A DNA stretch of 64,000 nt from positions 1,267 through 65,266 of the forward strand of contig VZTI01004032.1 of NCBI GenBank assembly GCA_013397865.1. The letters are read 5' to 3'. The notes beneath the pieces were generated by a model. That model was given only the letters and a program-made list of their open reading frames with translations, had not been told where the DNA came from and did no database searches. A program made the translations under genes and the position numbers. The stretch comes from Struthidea cinerea (lineage: Eukaryota > Chordata > Aves > Passeriformes > Corcoracidae). Shown in pieces: positions 14,301-23,789 of the stretch (positions within the stretch are counted from its first letter, which is position 1; every line of letters starts with the position of its first letter).

Positions 14301-15490
14301 GCACGTGATTATAAGTGAAGCAAGCAGTACCACGTGACTTAAAATACAATGTCAACTGAATTTGGGCCTGATCCAGCAAAAAATAACCACAGCTTTTGCA
14401 GGCTACAGACACATAGGGCTTGAATCGTTCCACTGTGTCAACATGACACATAATTCAGAAATATCAACTTGTTACAGCAAATAAAGACAGTAAGGGATTG
14501 TCTGGACTGGGTCAGAGTCCTTTACAAAAATATTTTAGCTAAAATTATAGTGTAGGAAATGGTGGGTGATGTTTGATTTGCAAGCTGGCCAAGACAAACC
14601 CATTGGGAGATCCTCTTAATTAAGTTATTACTCATTTGTTTACATTTTGAAGTCTCCAAGATGACTTCAAGTCATCTCTCTTCCTCTTTGTTTCCCAGCT
14701 TCCTCCTTCTTTATCACATCAGCTTAAGACAGCCAGGAATGAGAGCCACTGATCCATGCTGGCACAGGCCTGTCTAGGCAGCACAGCTCTTCAGCAAGCT
14801 GAGAAGGTGGGACAGCCACATCACCAAACTTTCGGGAACAGCCAAGCAGCTCAGACACAACTCCCACCTTCCTAAAACAGCACCATGCTTAAGAGCTGAA
14901 TTCTGCTGCAGGCTCCAGCACAGAAGCCTATCTCCCTCGCTAACAGGGATTTTCAGGGTGCCAGGTGCCACCCTGGCAGGGGAGCCCCCACCTAGGGTGG
15001 GGACACACCTGAAGTGGGCAGATGACACCGTGAGCAATAGTCCTTGCCCATGCTGCTATTAAACAAAAAGGCACTGCAGGTAACATTGTTATTTGGAAAT
15101 AAAGTGACAGGTGTGTCACACTGCAGATCTCAGGGCGGTCCAACCACATCTTTGCTAGTGTTTGAAACAATTCCCACCAGAGAAATCTGGGAGCAACCTG
15201 TCTTCAAATATCCTGTAGCTAGATGGTTGTATTGAAGACATGGAGGAGATTTGAAATCACCAAAGAGTACAATGGTTGCACTGCCTGGATCACCATCATA
15301 CCTCTGTAAACAAACGCTCCTGAACAGGTAGAGGTGGGATTTTTTTCCTAACCAATTCTTCAGTTTCCCGGTTACAGGTAGTTACCATACGTCAGCTCTT
15401 CCTCTCCTCAGGAAGAGCCGACTGCGGAGTCCTGCTCCAGATCAACTTTCACTCATATTTAAACACATTTTATGTGACTACCTAATCAAA
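2311..15490. other. Long intergenic region without recognised genes
   Basis: Both strands were read for known protein families. The open frames are short, overlap each other on both strands and lack recognisable domains; the largest (9228-9722 minus, 164 codons; 9232-9639 plus, 135 codons) oppose each other and look like chance. Small triplet runs (cta/gta near 4880 and 7025) and a pyrimidine-rich stretch (3787-4210) are present. No CR1 or LTR copy was recognised here. Distal regulatory elements of SDE2 or of a gene to the left could be present, but cannot be read without alignment. Confidence 0.45.
3787..4210. repeat. Pyrimidine-rich low-complexity stretch
   Basis: About 420 bp of plus strand made mostly of C and T with very few G, with a core of a T run followed by a C run near 4052-4074. 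It gives chance open frames rich in Ser, Pro, Leu and Phe. It looks like simple sequence, not a gene. Confidence 0.55.
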
Positions 15491-16404
15491 TCATAGAATC
15501 ATAGAAAGCCTTGAGTTGGAAGGGACCTTAAAGAGCATCTCCTTCCAGCCCCCTGCCTTGGGCAGGGATGCCACCCACTAGACCAGGTTGCTCAGAGCCC
15601 CATCCAACCCGACCTTGAACATTGCCAGGGATGGGGCATCCACAGCTTCTCTGGGCAACCTGTGCCAGTGCCTCACCACCCTTTGTGTAAAGAACTCCTT
15701 CCTAATATCGAATCTAAATCTCTGCTCTGTTAGTTTAAAACCATCCCCCCTTGTCCTTTCACTATCTGCCTCCGCCTCTTTTCTACAAGCCTCTTTTAAG
15801 TCCTGGAAGGCTGCAATGAGGCTTCCCCAGAGCCTGCTCTTCCCCAGGCTGAACTACCCCAGCNCACCACCCTTTGTGTAAAGACCTCCTTCCTAATATC
15901 GAATCTAAATCTCTGCTCTGTTAGTTTAAAACCATCCCCCCTTGTCCTTTCACTATCTGCCTCCGCCTCTTTTCTACAAGCCTCTTTTAAGTCCTGGAAG
16001 GCTGCAATGAGGCTTCCCCAGAGCCTGCTCTTCCCCAGGCTGAACTACCCCAGCTCTCTCCGCCCATCGTCATAGCTGAGGTGCTCCACCTCCACTGAGC
16101 ATCTTCCTGACCCACCTCTGGATCCACTCCAACAGGCTGCCCTTCTTGTGCTGAGGATGAGCAGGGCACAGCCCTTCAGGTGGGGTGTCATGAGGGGAAT
16201 GGGGGCGAAACGCCTCCCTTGACCTGCCAGCTGTCCTTCTTCTGATGCAGCCCAGGATGTGTGTGGGTTTCTGGACTGGAAACACACTGCTGGCTCATGT
16301 CCACAAGAACCCCCAAGTCCTTCTCCGCAGGGCAGCTCCCAATAAATTCATCTCCCAGTCTGTCCTCATGCCTGGGATTGCCCCGGCCCAGGCGCATCAC
16401 CCCT
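15491..16404 (-). mobile_element. CR1 LINE fragment, minus strand, containing an assembly duplication
   Basis: Read on the minus strand this carries the CR1 ORF2 motifs DRLGDEFIGSCPAEKDLGVLVD (first half near 16300-16400) and ends with the 3' tail, whose complement 'tcatagaatcatagaa' starts at 15491. A 190-bp internal stretch appears twice, separated by a single N at 15864, so the real element is about 190 bp shorter than the interval. The ORF is interrupted and cannot be active. Confidence 0.9.
15674..16054. repeat. 190-bp direct duplication split by one N (probable assembly artefact)
   Basis: Positions 15674-15863 and 15865-16054 are the same sequence except for one base (agaactcc against agacctcc). 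The copies flank a single N at 15864. The same CR1 stretch would not normally occur twice in tandem; unmerged overlapping contig ends are the simplest explanation. Confidence 0.85.
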
Positions 16405-16559
16405 AGACACCAGAGTTCTGAGCCTGTTCCCATCCCTACGCAAAACCGCATGTGAGAGTAAATAAGGCGAAGAATCCACAGAGACCGATTCCATCACCCT
16501 GCAAATCCTTGCGTGAAATTCGCACCGTGTTTGACCGGACAATGCAGGGCTGCTCATCT

Positions 16560-17160
16560 CCGCTGCATTTCCTGCGCTTGCGGTGGTCGGCGGTGCCGCC
16601 ACGGCCCCTTCCCTGTCCTGAGGGGGCACGGGCGCTCCCGTTCCCGCTCTCCCGCTGCCGCTCCCGCTGCCGCCGCCAGTGGGAGCCACGGCGCGCGCTT
16701 CCCGCTGCTCCGTCCGTCACGGGCTGCGGAAGGGCTTTACAACCTGGCGGGCTGCACGAATTCCGCGAATTGCAATGGCAGCGCTCCCTGGATTGGCCTT
16801 CAGCCGTCTACATAAAAAACCGCACACCACAAAAAGAGATAAAAACGGGCCGGGAGGCGCCAGGCGGCAGCGGGGCGGGCCTGAGGGAGCGGGGCGGGGC
16901 GGGGCGGGGCTNNNNNNNNNNNNNNNNNNNNNNNNNNNNNNNNNNNNNNNNNNNNNNNNNNNNNNNNNNNNNNNNNCCGGGGGCGGCTCCGTGCGCTGCC
17001 TCCGCCGCGACCGCGCCCGGGAGCTGGTGAGTGCCGGGGGAGTGGGGGGTCGGAGGCGGGTGTGGGGCTCTCCGGCCTCGGGGGGCGCTGCGCTTCCGAT
17101 GTCGGCGGCTCTGCGCAGGCCGCCCGCCGCCCGTGCCCGCCCGCCGTGAGGCCGCTCCGG
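16560..17160 (+). promoter_or_regulatory. SDE2: SDE2 CpG-island promoter
   Basis: A CpG-rich stretch surrounds the first exon of SDE2. An inverted CCAAT box (attgg, 16792-16796) and a run of overlapping GC boxes (about 16890-16911) lie just before the N gap that hides the start of the gene. An AT-rich acataaaaaa stretch at about 16810 is not a convincing TATA box. The layout is that of a housekeeping promoter. Transcription start cannot be placed, because it lies in or next to the gap. Confidence 0.7.
16912..16976. other. 65-base assembly gap over the start of SDE2
   Basis: A run of 65 N, preceded by GC boxes and followed directly by SDE2 exon 1 coding sequence. The initiation codon is not in the visible sequence and must lie in this gap or in collapsed sequence around it. 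Confidence 0.95.
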
Positions 17161-20100
17161 CAGCCACTGACAGGCGGTCGCGATGCCCACCTGTGCGCAT
17201 CTTGCTTTTCGTTGCTGTCGCTTAGCAGGAGAGTTTGCTGTAAGAGAGCCCGGTAGCCTCTTATCTACATTATATATATCTCTATATGTGTGTGTTTATA
17301 TATGTACATACTCATTGTGGTGGGTTGGCCCTGGCAGGACGCCAGGCTCCCACCAAAGCCGTTCTCTCACTTCTCTCCTCATCTGGACAAGGGAGAGAAA
17401 ATGTAACAAAAAGGGTCAAAGGTCGAGGTAAGGGCAGGGAGATCTCTCAGCAGCCACCATCACGGGCAAAACAGACTTGGCTTGGGGAAATGAGCTTAGT
17501 TTATTACCAGTCAAAATCAGAGTAGGATTATGAGGTAAAAGAAATGCTAAAAACACCTTCCCGTCTCCCTTCCCTCTTGCCCAGGCTTTTTGTCCTTCCC
17601 ATCAGCAGCACTGGAGGACAGGGAATGAAGGTTATGGTCAGTTCATCACAAGTTGTTTCTGAATTTTTCCCGTAGTACAGCTTTTCCCTGTTCATGTTGA
17701 CAAGCTGATTTAGACTGTGTTCAATCCTTTGGTGACCAGGNCATACTCATTGTGGTGGGTTGGCCCTGGCAGGACGCCAGGCTCCCACCAAAGCCGTTCT
17801 CTCACTTCTCTCCTCATCTGGACAAGGGAGAGAAAATAAAACAAAAAGGGTCAAAGGTCGAGGTAAGGGCAGGGAGATCTCTCAGCAGCCACCATCACGG
17901 GCAAAACAGACTTGGCTTGGGGAAATGAGCTTAGTTTATTACCAGTCAAAATCAGAGTAGGATTATGAGGTAAAAGAAATGCTAAAAACACCTTCCCGTC
18001 TCCCTTCCCTCTTGCCCAGGCTTTTTGTCCTTCCCATCAGCAGCACTGGAGGACAGGGAATGAAGGTTATGGTCAGTTCATCACAAGTTGTTTCTGAATT
18101 TTTCCCGTAGTACAGCTTTTCCCTGTTCATGTTGACAAGCTGATTTAGACTGTGTTCAATCCTTTGGTGACCAGGAATTAAAACAAGCACCGTAGAGCGT
18201 GTTCATGCTTTTCAGATTGTCTGATTTTTTCTCCCCTCTGGAAGGAAGAAAACATGACTGCTTAACGATTTCCTATGTTAGAATGTTTCATTTTCTCTGC
18301 CTCAATGATCTGACTCAATTTTGCTGCTTCTTTAGAACATCCCAGAAGAAAGCTTGTACGTGAGGTGTAACGGGCGACTGGCCAACGATGAAGACGAGTT
18401 GCAGAGTGGAGTCGTTTATAGCCTGGAGCCAAGGCTTTGTGGTGGAAAAGGAGGTTTGTTGTTTATACTGTTTCTTAGTGATTAGATTCTTGGGTTAAAA
18501 AACTTCTGCTGTGCCATAGTCTATACTGATAGCAGGAGTCCTCAGGTATTGGCAGATCTCTTGTTGTGTGTGTGACTGATACAAAGTGTCTGAGCTGAAA
18601 CCAAAGTGTACGTGCAAAGCTGAGGATTGACCAGGGAAGCTGCAGTCCAGATTTTCCTCACGTCCCTTTTCAGCTTATCTCTATTAGTAGAAGTCTGCAA
18701 CATGCACCAAAGTGACTTCAGAGTTGAAATTGTGTTGAAAAGGACCTGTCATCTTAGGCTCCTAAGTTTCATTTGTGGTCACCTAGGACAAGTATTTCAG
18801 GTACAGATAGTCTGTGATTTGAGTGTGTTATGTGACCTAATTGACTTTATTTTCTCTTATTTTAAAAAAACATATAAAGGCCAAGATGCCAAAGTAGCCA
18901 GAGAACTAAAGATTTCAACCTAAGATGTACTCCTTATATTGATGAAGTATTTTAACTGTGTTACTGAAGGTGTTTATTAGCTGAACACAATACTTTTTTT
19001 GCCTCATGGTACAGCAGGCTGTCTGGCCTGTTTATAGCACTCCTTAAAGGTCCCTTTAGGGCACCAAAAAGTACAGATTTTTTCAGTTTCCAGTTCAAAA
19101 ACAGTGCTTAGCACTTTGCAGTTGCATGAAGAATTCTGTTGCTATTAATCCACACTTTGAGCTTGTTAAATGAGGGTCTTTCTTCAGATGGAGACAGCAT
19201 AAGGTGGGACTGAGAGAAATTAACAGTCTTGCGATGAGTAATTAGTGGCTGAGGAGTGTATAGAAATCTGTTTTGGGGGGCTCTCTAGCATAACACTGTG
19301 CAACTTTTAACTTTACTTTGGTTACATTGAGGGAAAGTGTTGAATTCTGTGTATTCTTTTTCCATAAATATTCTTCTGTTGTGTGCCAACTCATCTCCTT
19401 TTGTTTCTGTTTAGCTAATTCCTGATTACTTTCTTTTTCTGAAAGGGTTTGGGTCGATGCTGCGAGCCCTTGGTGCTCAGATTGAGAAGACAACAAACAG
19501 AGAGGCGTGTCGAGATCTCAGTGGAAGGAGACTGCGGGATGTCAACCATGAAAAAGCGTAAGGCATTTCCTCAGAAGCTGAAATTATAAAACAACCTGAT
19601 CCTGTAGCTCACTGTTAACCAAAGAGGCCAAATGACCGCCTGTTGTAGCAATGAAATGGTATTTTGAATTCTAAAAAGAGCAAAAGTGAAATCTTAAGTG
19701 CCGGTGGACTGGAAGCCAACAGGGCTCTTCTGACTGTAATTCTGTTATTGCAAAAATAGATGTGATTTTATTGCGGCCTGCATCTGAGAGACTGTTCTGC
19801 ACCTCTTGGATTCCTCATCTGGAATTCTCACAGCTCTCTCTGAAGCTGCAAGACCACGGTCTTAGGGACATGTGAACTTAACTGCTGTTTCTGGCTTTCA
19901 AAATAAACTCTGCTCTCTTCTCTGTAGCAGAATCTCTGTCTGTTCCCTCGGCAATTCCCCTGGGTGCTGTTGTCTTTTCCCGTTGCCTCCCATCCTAGCA
20001 GGTGGTGGAAGCATTCTGTAATTGCAAAGCAGCGAACTGCTATTACACCAGATGCTGGAAACACTCCTTTTGGTGGTTCTGTCCTGTGCAGGATGGCTGA

Positions 20101-23100
20101 GTGGGTGAAGAAGCAGGCGGAGCGGGAGGCAGAGAAGGAGCAGAGGCGCCTGGAGAGGCTGCAGCGGAAGCTGGCGGAGCCGCGGCACACGTTCACCGAC
20201 CCCGAGTACGAGCGGCAGTACCGCGAGATGGCCGAGCGGCAGGAGGAGTCCCTCCGCATCGGTACTGCAGCCTGGCCTCGCTCTGTGCTCACAACATACA
20301 GCAGATTAAAAGCCCCTCTAGCCTCACTCCAGTAGGAAAATTTACAAAAATACTGGTTTCTTTCAATTGAATGAAATTTTAAGTTCCAGTGAAATCTGTT
20401 TGATTTGATTTTTCCTCTTTGTCTGAAGTGTGTGTTAAATTATATTGAACAGTGTGACACAGTACAAGTGATGCTTCACCTTGCTTTGCTAGAGCACCTC
20501 ATAATAGCCAAATTCTGTGAAGGGGGTGTTGCTGACTGAGCTGTAAGAATTACACAGTGAAACTATAAAGGGGTTGTACGTAAAAACTTGACATTGGATC
20601 CAACTACAGAATACCTTGTTTCACTTCCTGGTCTTTGTAGTTACTTTATTTATCCCCATATTGTTCCCTTGCTGTCAGCTAGATAGTGAAACTTCAGGCT
20701 GAATGGGTTGAAGAACTTGATAGTTCAGTTCAGGAATCCAATTTTAATTGACTCTGTGCCTTAGTAAATCCATGCAGGAAAGCTTTTGCTGCTACTGAGT
20801 TTATGTTAAAGGTTTGAGTCTATATCAGCAGTAGTGATTCTTTCCATTAGTGTTTTAAATCACATCTGAAGTGAACAGATAAGTAGAATTTACAACAGGT
20901 ATGAATCATGTACTGATGAAGTTCACTCTCAAATTTGTTTTGAAGGCTTGCAGGTTATTGCCAGCAAAGCAGCATCATCAGAAAGTGGCAAGAGTCGGAA
21001 GCGTCCCGGTGAGCCTGGAAAGAATGAAACAAAATCTGAAAAAAGAAAATGTCCTTGGTAAGAGTTATACCTTTTATATGTTTTTATACTCAAGTCTTAA
21101 GCCTTGAAGAGGATGAAAATTTAGATACGTCCGAGTAAGCAGAATCTAGTCTGAGATGTAGATTGAAATGGAAATAAGAAAATTGAACTGATTAAATCAA
21201 AGAACTGAAAGTAAACATTTCTGCATTCCTATAATTCTGTCCCAGATGGAGCAGAGAAACTACATTTGCAAAAATAGACACTTTCTTCCCCCACCCCTTC
21301 TAAATGATTATATTCTACAACTTCCCATTGTCATTTAATTCATTAATGAGTTATATTTACAATGAACTTGAAAAGATTATTTTTCTCCCCTGGCATCTTT
21401 CAGCTAATGTAACATGAAAGACAAGTCAAAGATTCCAGTCATTTCTGTATCGGGAATGCTGTAATACCTGTTTTGGGGGTTTGTAGGTCCTGTTCAATAT
21501 CAACAGCTCTTCCATTAACTAAACTAACCTAAACAGCTGTTAGAGTAGGTCATTATATCTCTCTGAAGTGGGTTTTCGAAAGAGAAATGTGGCAATTAAA
21601 AAAATATTTGAAAGAAAAAAAGTTTAAATAGATGCATGTTAATGTGTAACATATTCCTTGTGCCAGGCCAGGATTGGATGAGGCCACAGGCTCAAGCTGT
21701 GAGGATGACAATAAGGATGACTCCCCTTGTGCATCTGACAGAAGTTGTCCATCAGGCAGCAGATCCAATGAAAGTGTTGGAAATTCAGATGAGTGTTCAA
21801 GCAGCTCTGTGGCTTCAGCAGAGGACAGTCCATCTACCAGTGCAGGTGAGAAACCACTGGAGCAGCCAGAAGGTCCTGGAAGAGATCTGCAAGGAGAGGT
21901 GGGCACAGGGCAGGCTGAAATTCTGGCTGAAGAAAACAGTAAAATGACAGAGCCCCCGAAGGAAGAAGCCCAAGGAAAGAATGGAGTGACTCAAGCTCAG
22001 AAAGAAGAGCAAGAAAATGTCCCTGCTAAGGCACAGGAAACAAACCAGTCACAGAGCACAGTAAGTATGAAACAGTACAAAATGTGGTGTGTCTTCAGCT
22101 GCTTTAGAGTTGAAGAAGCAAGCAAGCTCCAGCAATGTAGCTTTTCCCACGGGACTGATGAAAGCCTAGCTGATACTTAGCAGCAAAAGGTGCCAATATT
22201 TGTGCTTTATGGGTTCTTGCATGATATTACTGTTAAAGATTTGTGGGGGTAATGAGTCTGGGCTTTCTCTAGCAAGAAAACAAAGTGTAGCTCTTTTTTT
22301 CAGGCTAGCGAGTTACTGGGATTTTCTGCTTTTTTTTCACCTTGGGTGGAAAGTCTGCCACTGGCAGCGACTGAACTCTGATGTGTGAAAGTTTATCACA
22401 GTTCTCAATGGGAAAAAGACCAAGGATGTCATCTGATCAATTAGAATCTTGTCATCTACTGTGCTATTAGAGCTGGCAAATTTTAAACAGGATGTTTACC
22501 ATTCTTCACTGTTTACCTTTTGCTCAGTATTTGCAAGACTTTCTATTCCTAGAACAGGAAACTCCACCAATGCTGTGGCAGATTGTTATTGCAGGTGGAA
22601 ATATTTTTATAGGAGTCCTTGATGAATTTTTTTTTTTTTTTTTTTAGAAGTAGGGTGAGAATAATGAGGCAACCAGTTGGGTTTTTGTGTGCTTAGCAGG
22701 ACAAAGGTTCTGATTCTGCCAGCAAGAATTGTTTTTGCTGAGTGCATAATGGGGTACACTCATTCCCACTGCTGTTATTACTTGCTCTGAAGCCTCTCTG
22801 GTACAGACTGTAAGACCAATATGTGCATTTAAATATTGAACAACATGGGCTTAGATTTTGGTGTCCTTTTTAATGTTAGTAAATTCCAGCGTTTGAATCA
22901 TCCTATCTATTCCATGTTCTTTTGTGGACAAGGCCCTAGGCTTGGACTAGGCAATCTGTAGAGGTCCATTTTACCCTCAGTCAATTTGCAAATATACCCA
23001 ATTCCCTTTCCAGATGAAATTTTAGTCCATATTTTCGTTTTGCAGCAGAATGAGATGTGAACTTCAGAACTTCCTTGGGTTATTCTTACTGAAAAAGCGG

Positions 23101-23718
23101 TGCTTTTATATGTTTTTCTTTAATTACAGTGTAACTGCATTAGAAATAACTTTTCATTCTCCTTCCTGCTCCTGCTGGAGGTATATTGGTTATATTCTGC
23201 ATCAGGCTAAAAAGGGGCTGTCAGCTTTGCTGTGCCTCTGGAAGTCGAGGTTAAGATACTGAACTGCTGAGCACGATGGTGAAGTGTTGGTTTTAATTCA
23301 GTTTTCCTGGGAGTATTGAACTTTCCTGGGGATAATCATAGAATCTTCTGAGGTATAAGGGACTCACAGGGATCAAAATCCAAAGATCCTGCAAAGGACA
23401 GCCCCAAGAATCACACCATGTGCCTGAGAGTGTTGTCCAGAAGCTTTTTGAACTCCTGTTTTTCTTGAATGTTTTTCTCAAATGTTTTTCTCTTTTCAGG
23501 AGGTAGAACCAATAGACCTGCTGGCGTTCAACTCTGCTGCAGAACTGGAAGCCCTGGGTTTAGAGAAGCTGAAGATGGGATTGATGTCTTTGGGACTGAA
23601 ATGTGGAGGCACTTTGAAGGAAAGAGCTGCAAGGCTGTTTTCAGTGAGAGGTCTGTCTAGAGACCAGATCAAGCCATCCTTATTTGCAAAGCCCCCTAAA
23701 GGGAAAAGCTCTGGTTAG
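16977..23718 (+). CDS. SDE2: SDE2, telomere maintenance / splicing homolog, 5' end missing in gap
   Basis: Nuclear protein of pre-mRNA splicing and replication-stress response; its N-terminal ubiquitin-like domain is cleaved after a Gly-Gly, releasing a C-terminal form that starts with Lys. Coding exons, all with GT-AG borders and matching phases: (gap)..17026, 18336-18453, 19446-19557, 20092-20261, 20946-21057, 21667-22060, 23500-23718 (stop TAG). Exons 2-7 give 374 residues; the human protein has about 450. Seen: the end of the ubiquitin-like fold with the processing motif [18 protein letters not shown] across exons 2/3; a conserved block [20 protein letters not shown]; a Glu/Arg-rich coiled coil in exon 4; an acidic Ser-rich middle in exon 6 (low complexity, poorly conserved); a C-terminal SAP domain in exon 7 (from [10 protein letters not shown], with [19 protein letters not shown]) ending in FAKPPKGK. 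The visible end of exon 1 ([12 protein letters not shown]) is shorter than I expect from mammals before the exon 2 junction, so exon 1 may be misassembled. Intron 1 is inflated by a 434-bp duplication. Confidence 0.93.
17316..17661 (+). mobile_element. LTR retrotransposon fragment (5' part of an avian ERV LTR)
   Basis: Starts with tgtggtgggttggccctgg, the start of a widespread bird LTR family, and continues through the recognisable block 'gggcaaaacagacttggctt' to about cagttcatcacaagttg. The 3' part of the LTR is missing. There is no internal viral region and no coding sequence. It sits in SDE2 intron 1, sense to the gene. The family assignment is by recall of the sequence type. Confidence 0.7.
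17751..18096 (+). mobile_element. Second copy of the LTR fragment, inside the assembly duplication
   Basis: Almost identical to 17316-17661 at an offset of 435 bp. It is most likely the same genomic copy represented twice, not a second insertion. Confidence 0.75.
22627..22645. repeat. Poly-T run in SDE2 intron 6
   Basis: A 19-base T homopolymer. No adjoining retroposon was recognised. Confidence 0.8.
23335..23460 (-). mobile_element. CR1 LINE 3' fragment, antisense in SDE2 intron 6
   Basis: The plus strand shows the complement of a CR1 3' end: tcatagaatc, then ccaagaatcacaccatgtg and cctgagagtgttgtccag, which match CR1 of the type found in chicken. It ends only about 40 bp before the acceptor of SDE2 exon 7 (23500), leaving a short pyrimidine tract and branch region. 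Confidence 0.8.
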
Positions 23719-23763
23719 ATTTGAGAATATTTACCTTTTTTGCATGTGTATTTGATGTCATTA

Positions 23764-23769
23764 AATAAA
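23764..23769 (+). terminator. SDE2: SDE2 poly(A) signal AATAAA
   Basis: Canonical AATAAA 46 bases after the SDE2 stop codon, followed by a T/G-containing stretch. It implies a very short 3' UTR of about 70 bases; longer forms with downstream signals are possible. Confidence 0.7.
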
Positions 23770-23789
23770 AGCTCTTGGTATCCTTTCAA

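Larger units (their letters stand above)
17307..18175. repeat. 434-bp direct duplication split by one N (probable assembly artefact)
   Basis: Positions 17307-17740 and 17742-18175 are the same except for two bases (aaaatgtaac against aaaataaaac). They flank a single N at 17741. The second copy continues into unique sequence, whereas the first ends at the N. This is the second such single-N duplication within 2.5 kb. It lies in SDE2 intron 1 and does not touch an exon. Confidence 0.88.

Noticed and set aside
16436..17200. Long frames on both strands across the SDE2 promoter and N gap
   Set aside because: They read through N and GC-rich promoter DNA; only the plus frame ending at the 17026 donor joins SDE2 exon 2.
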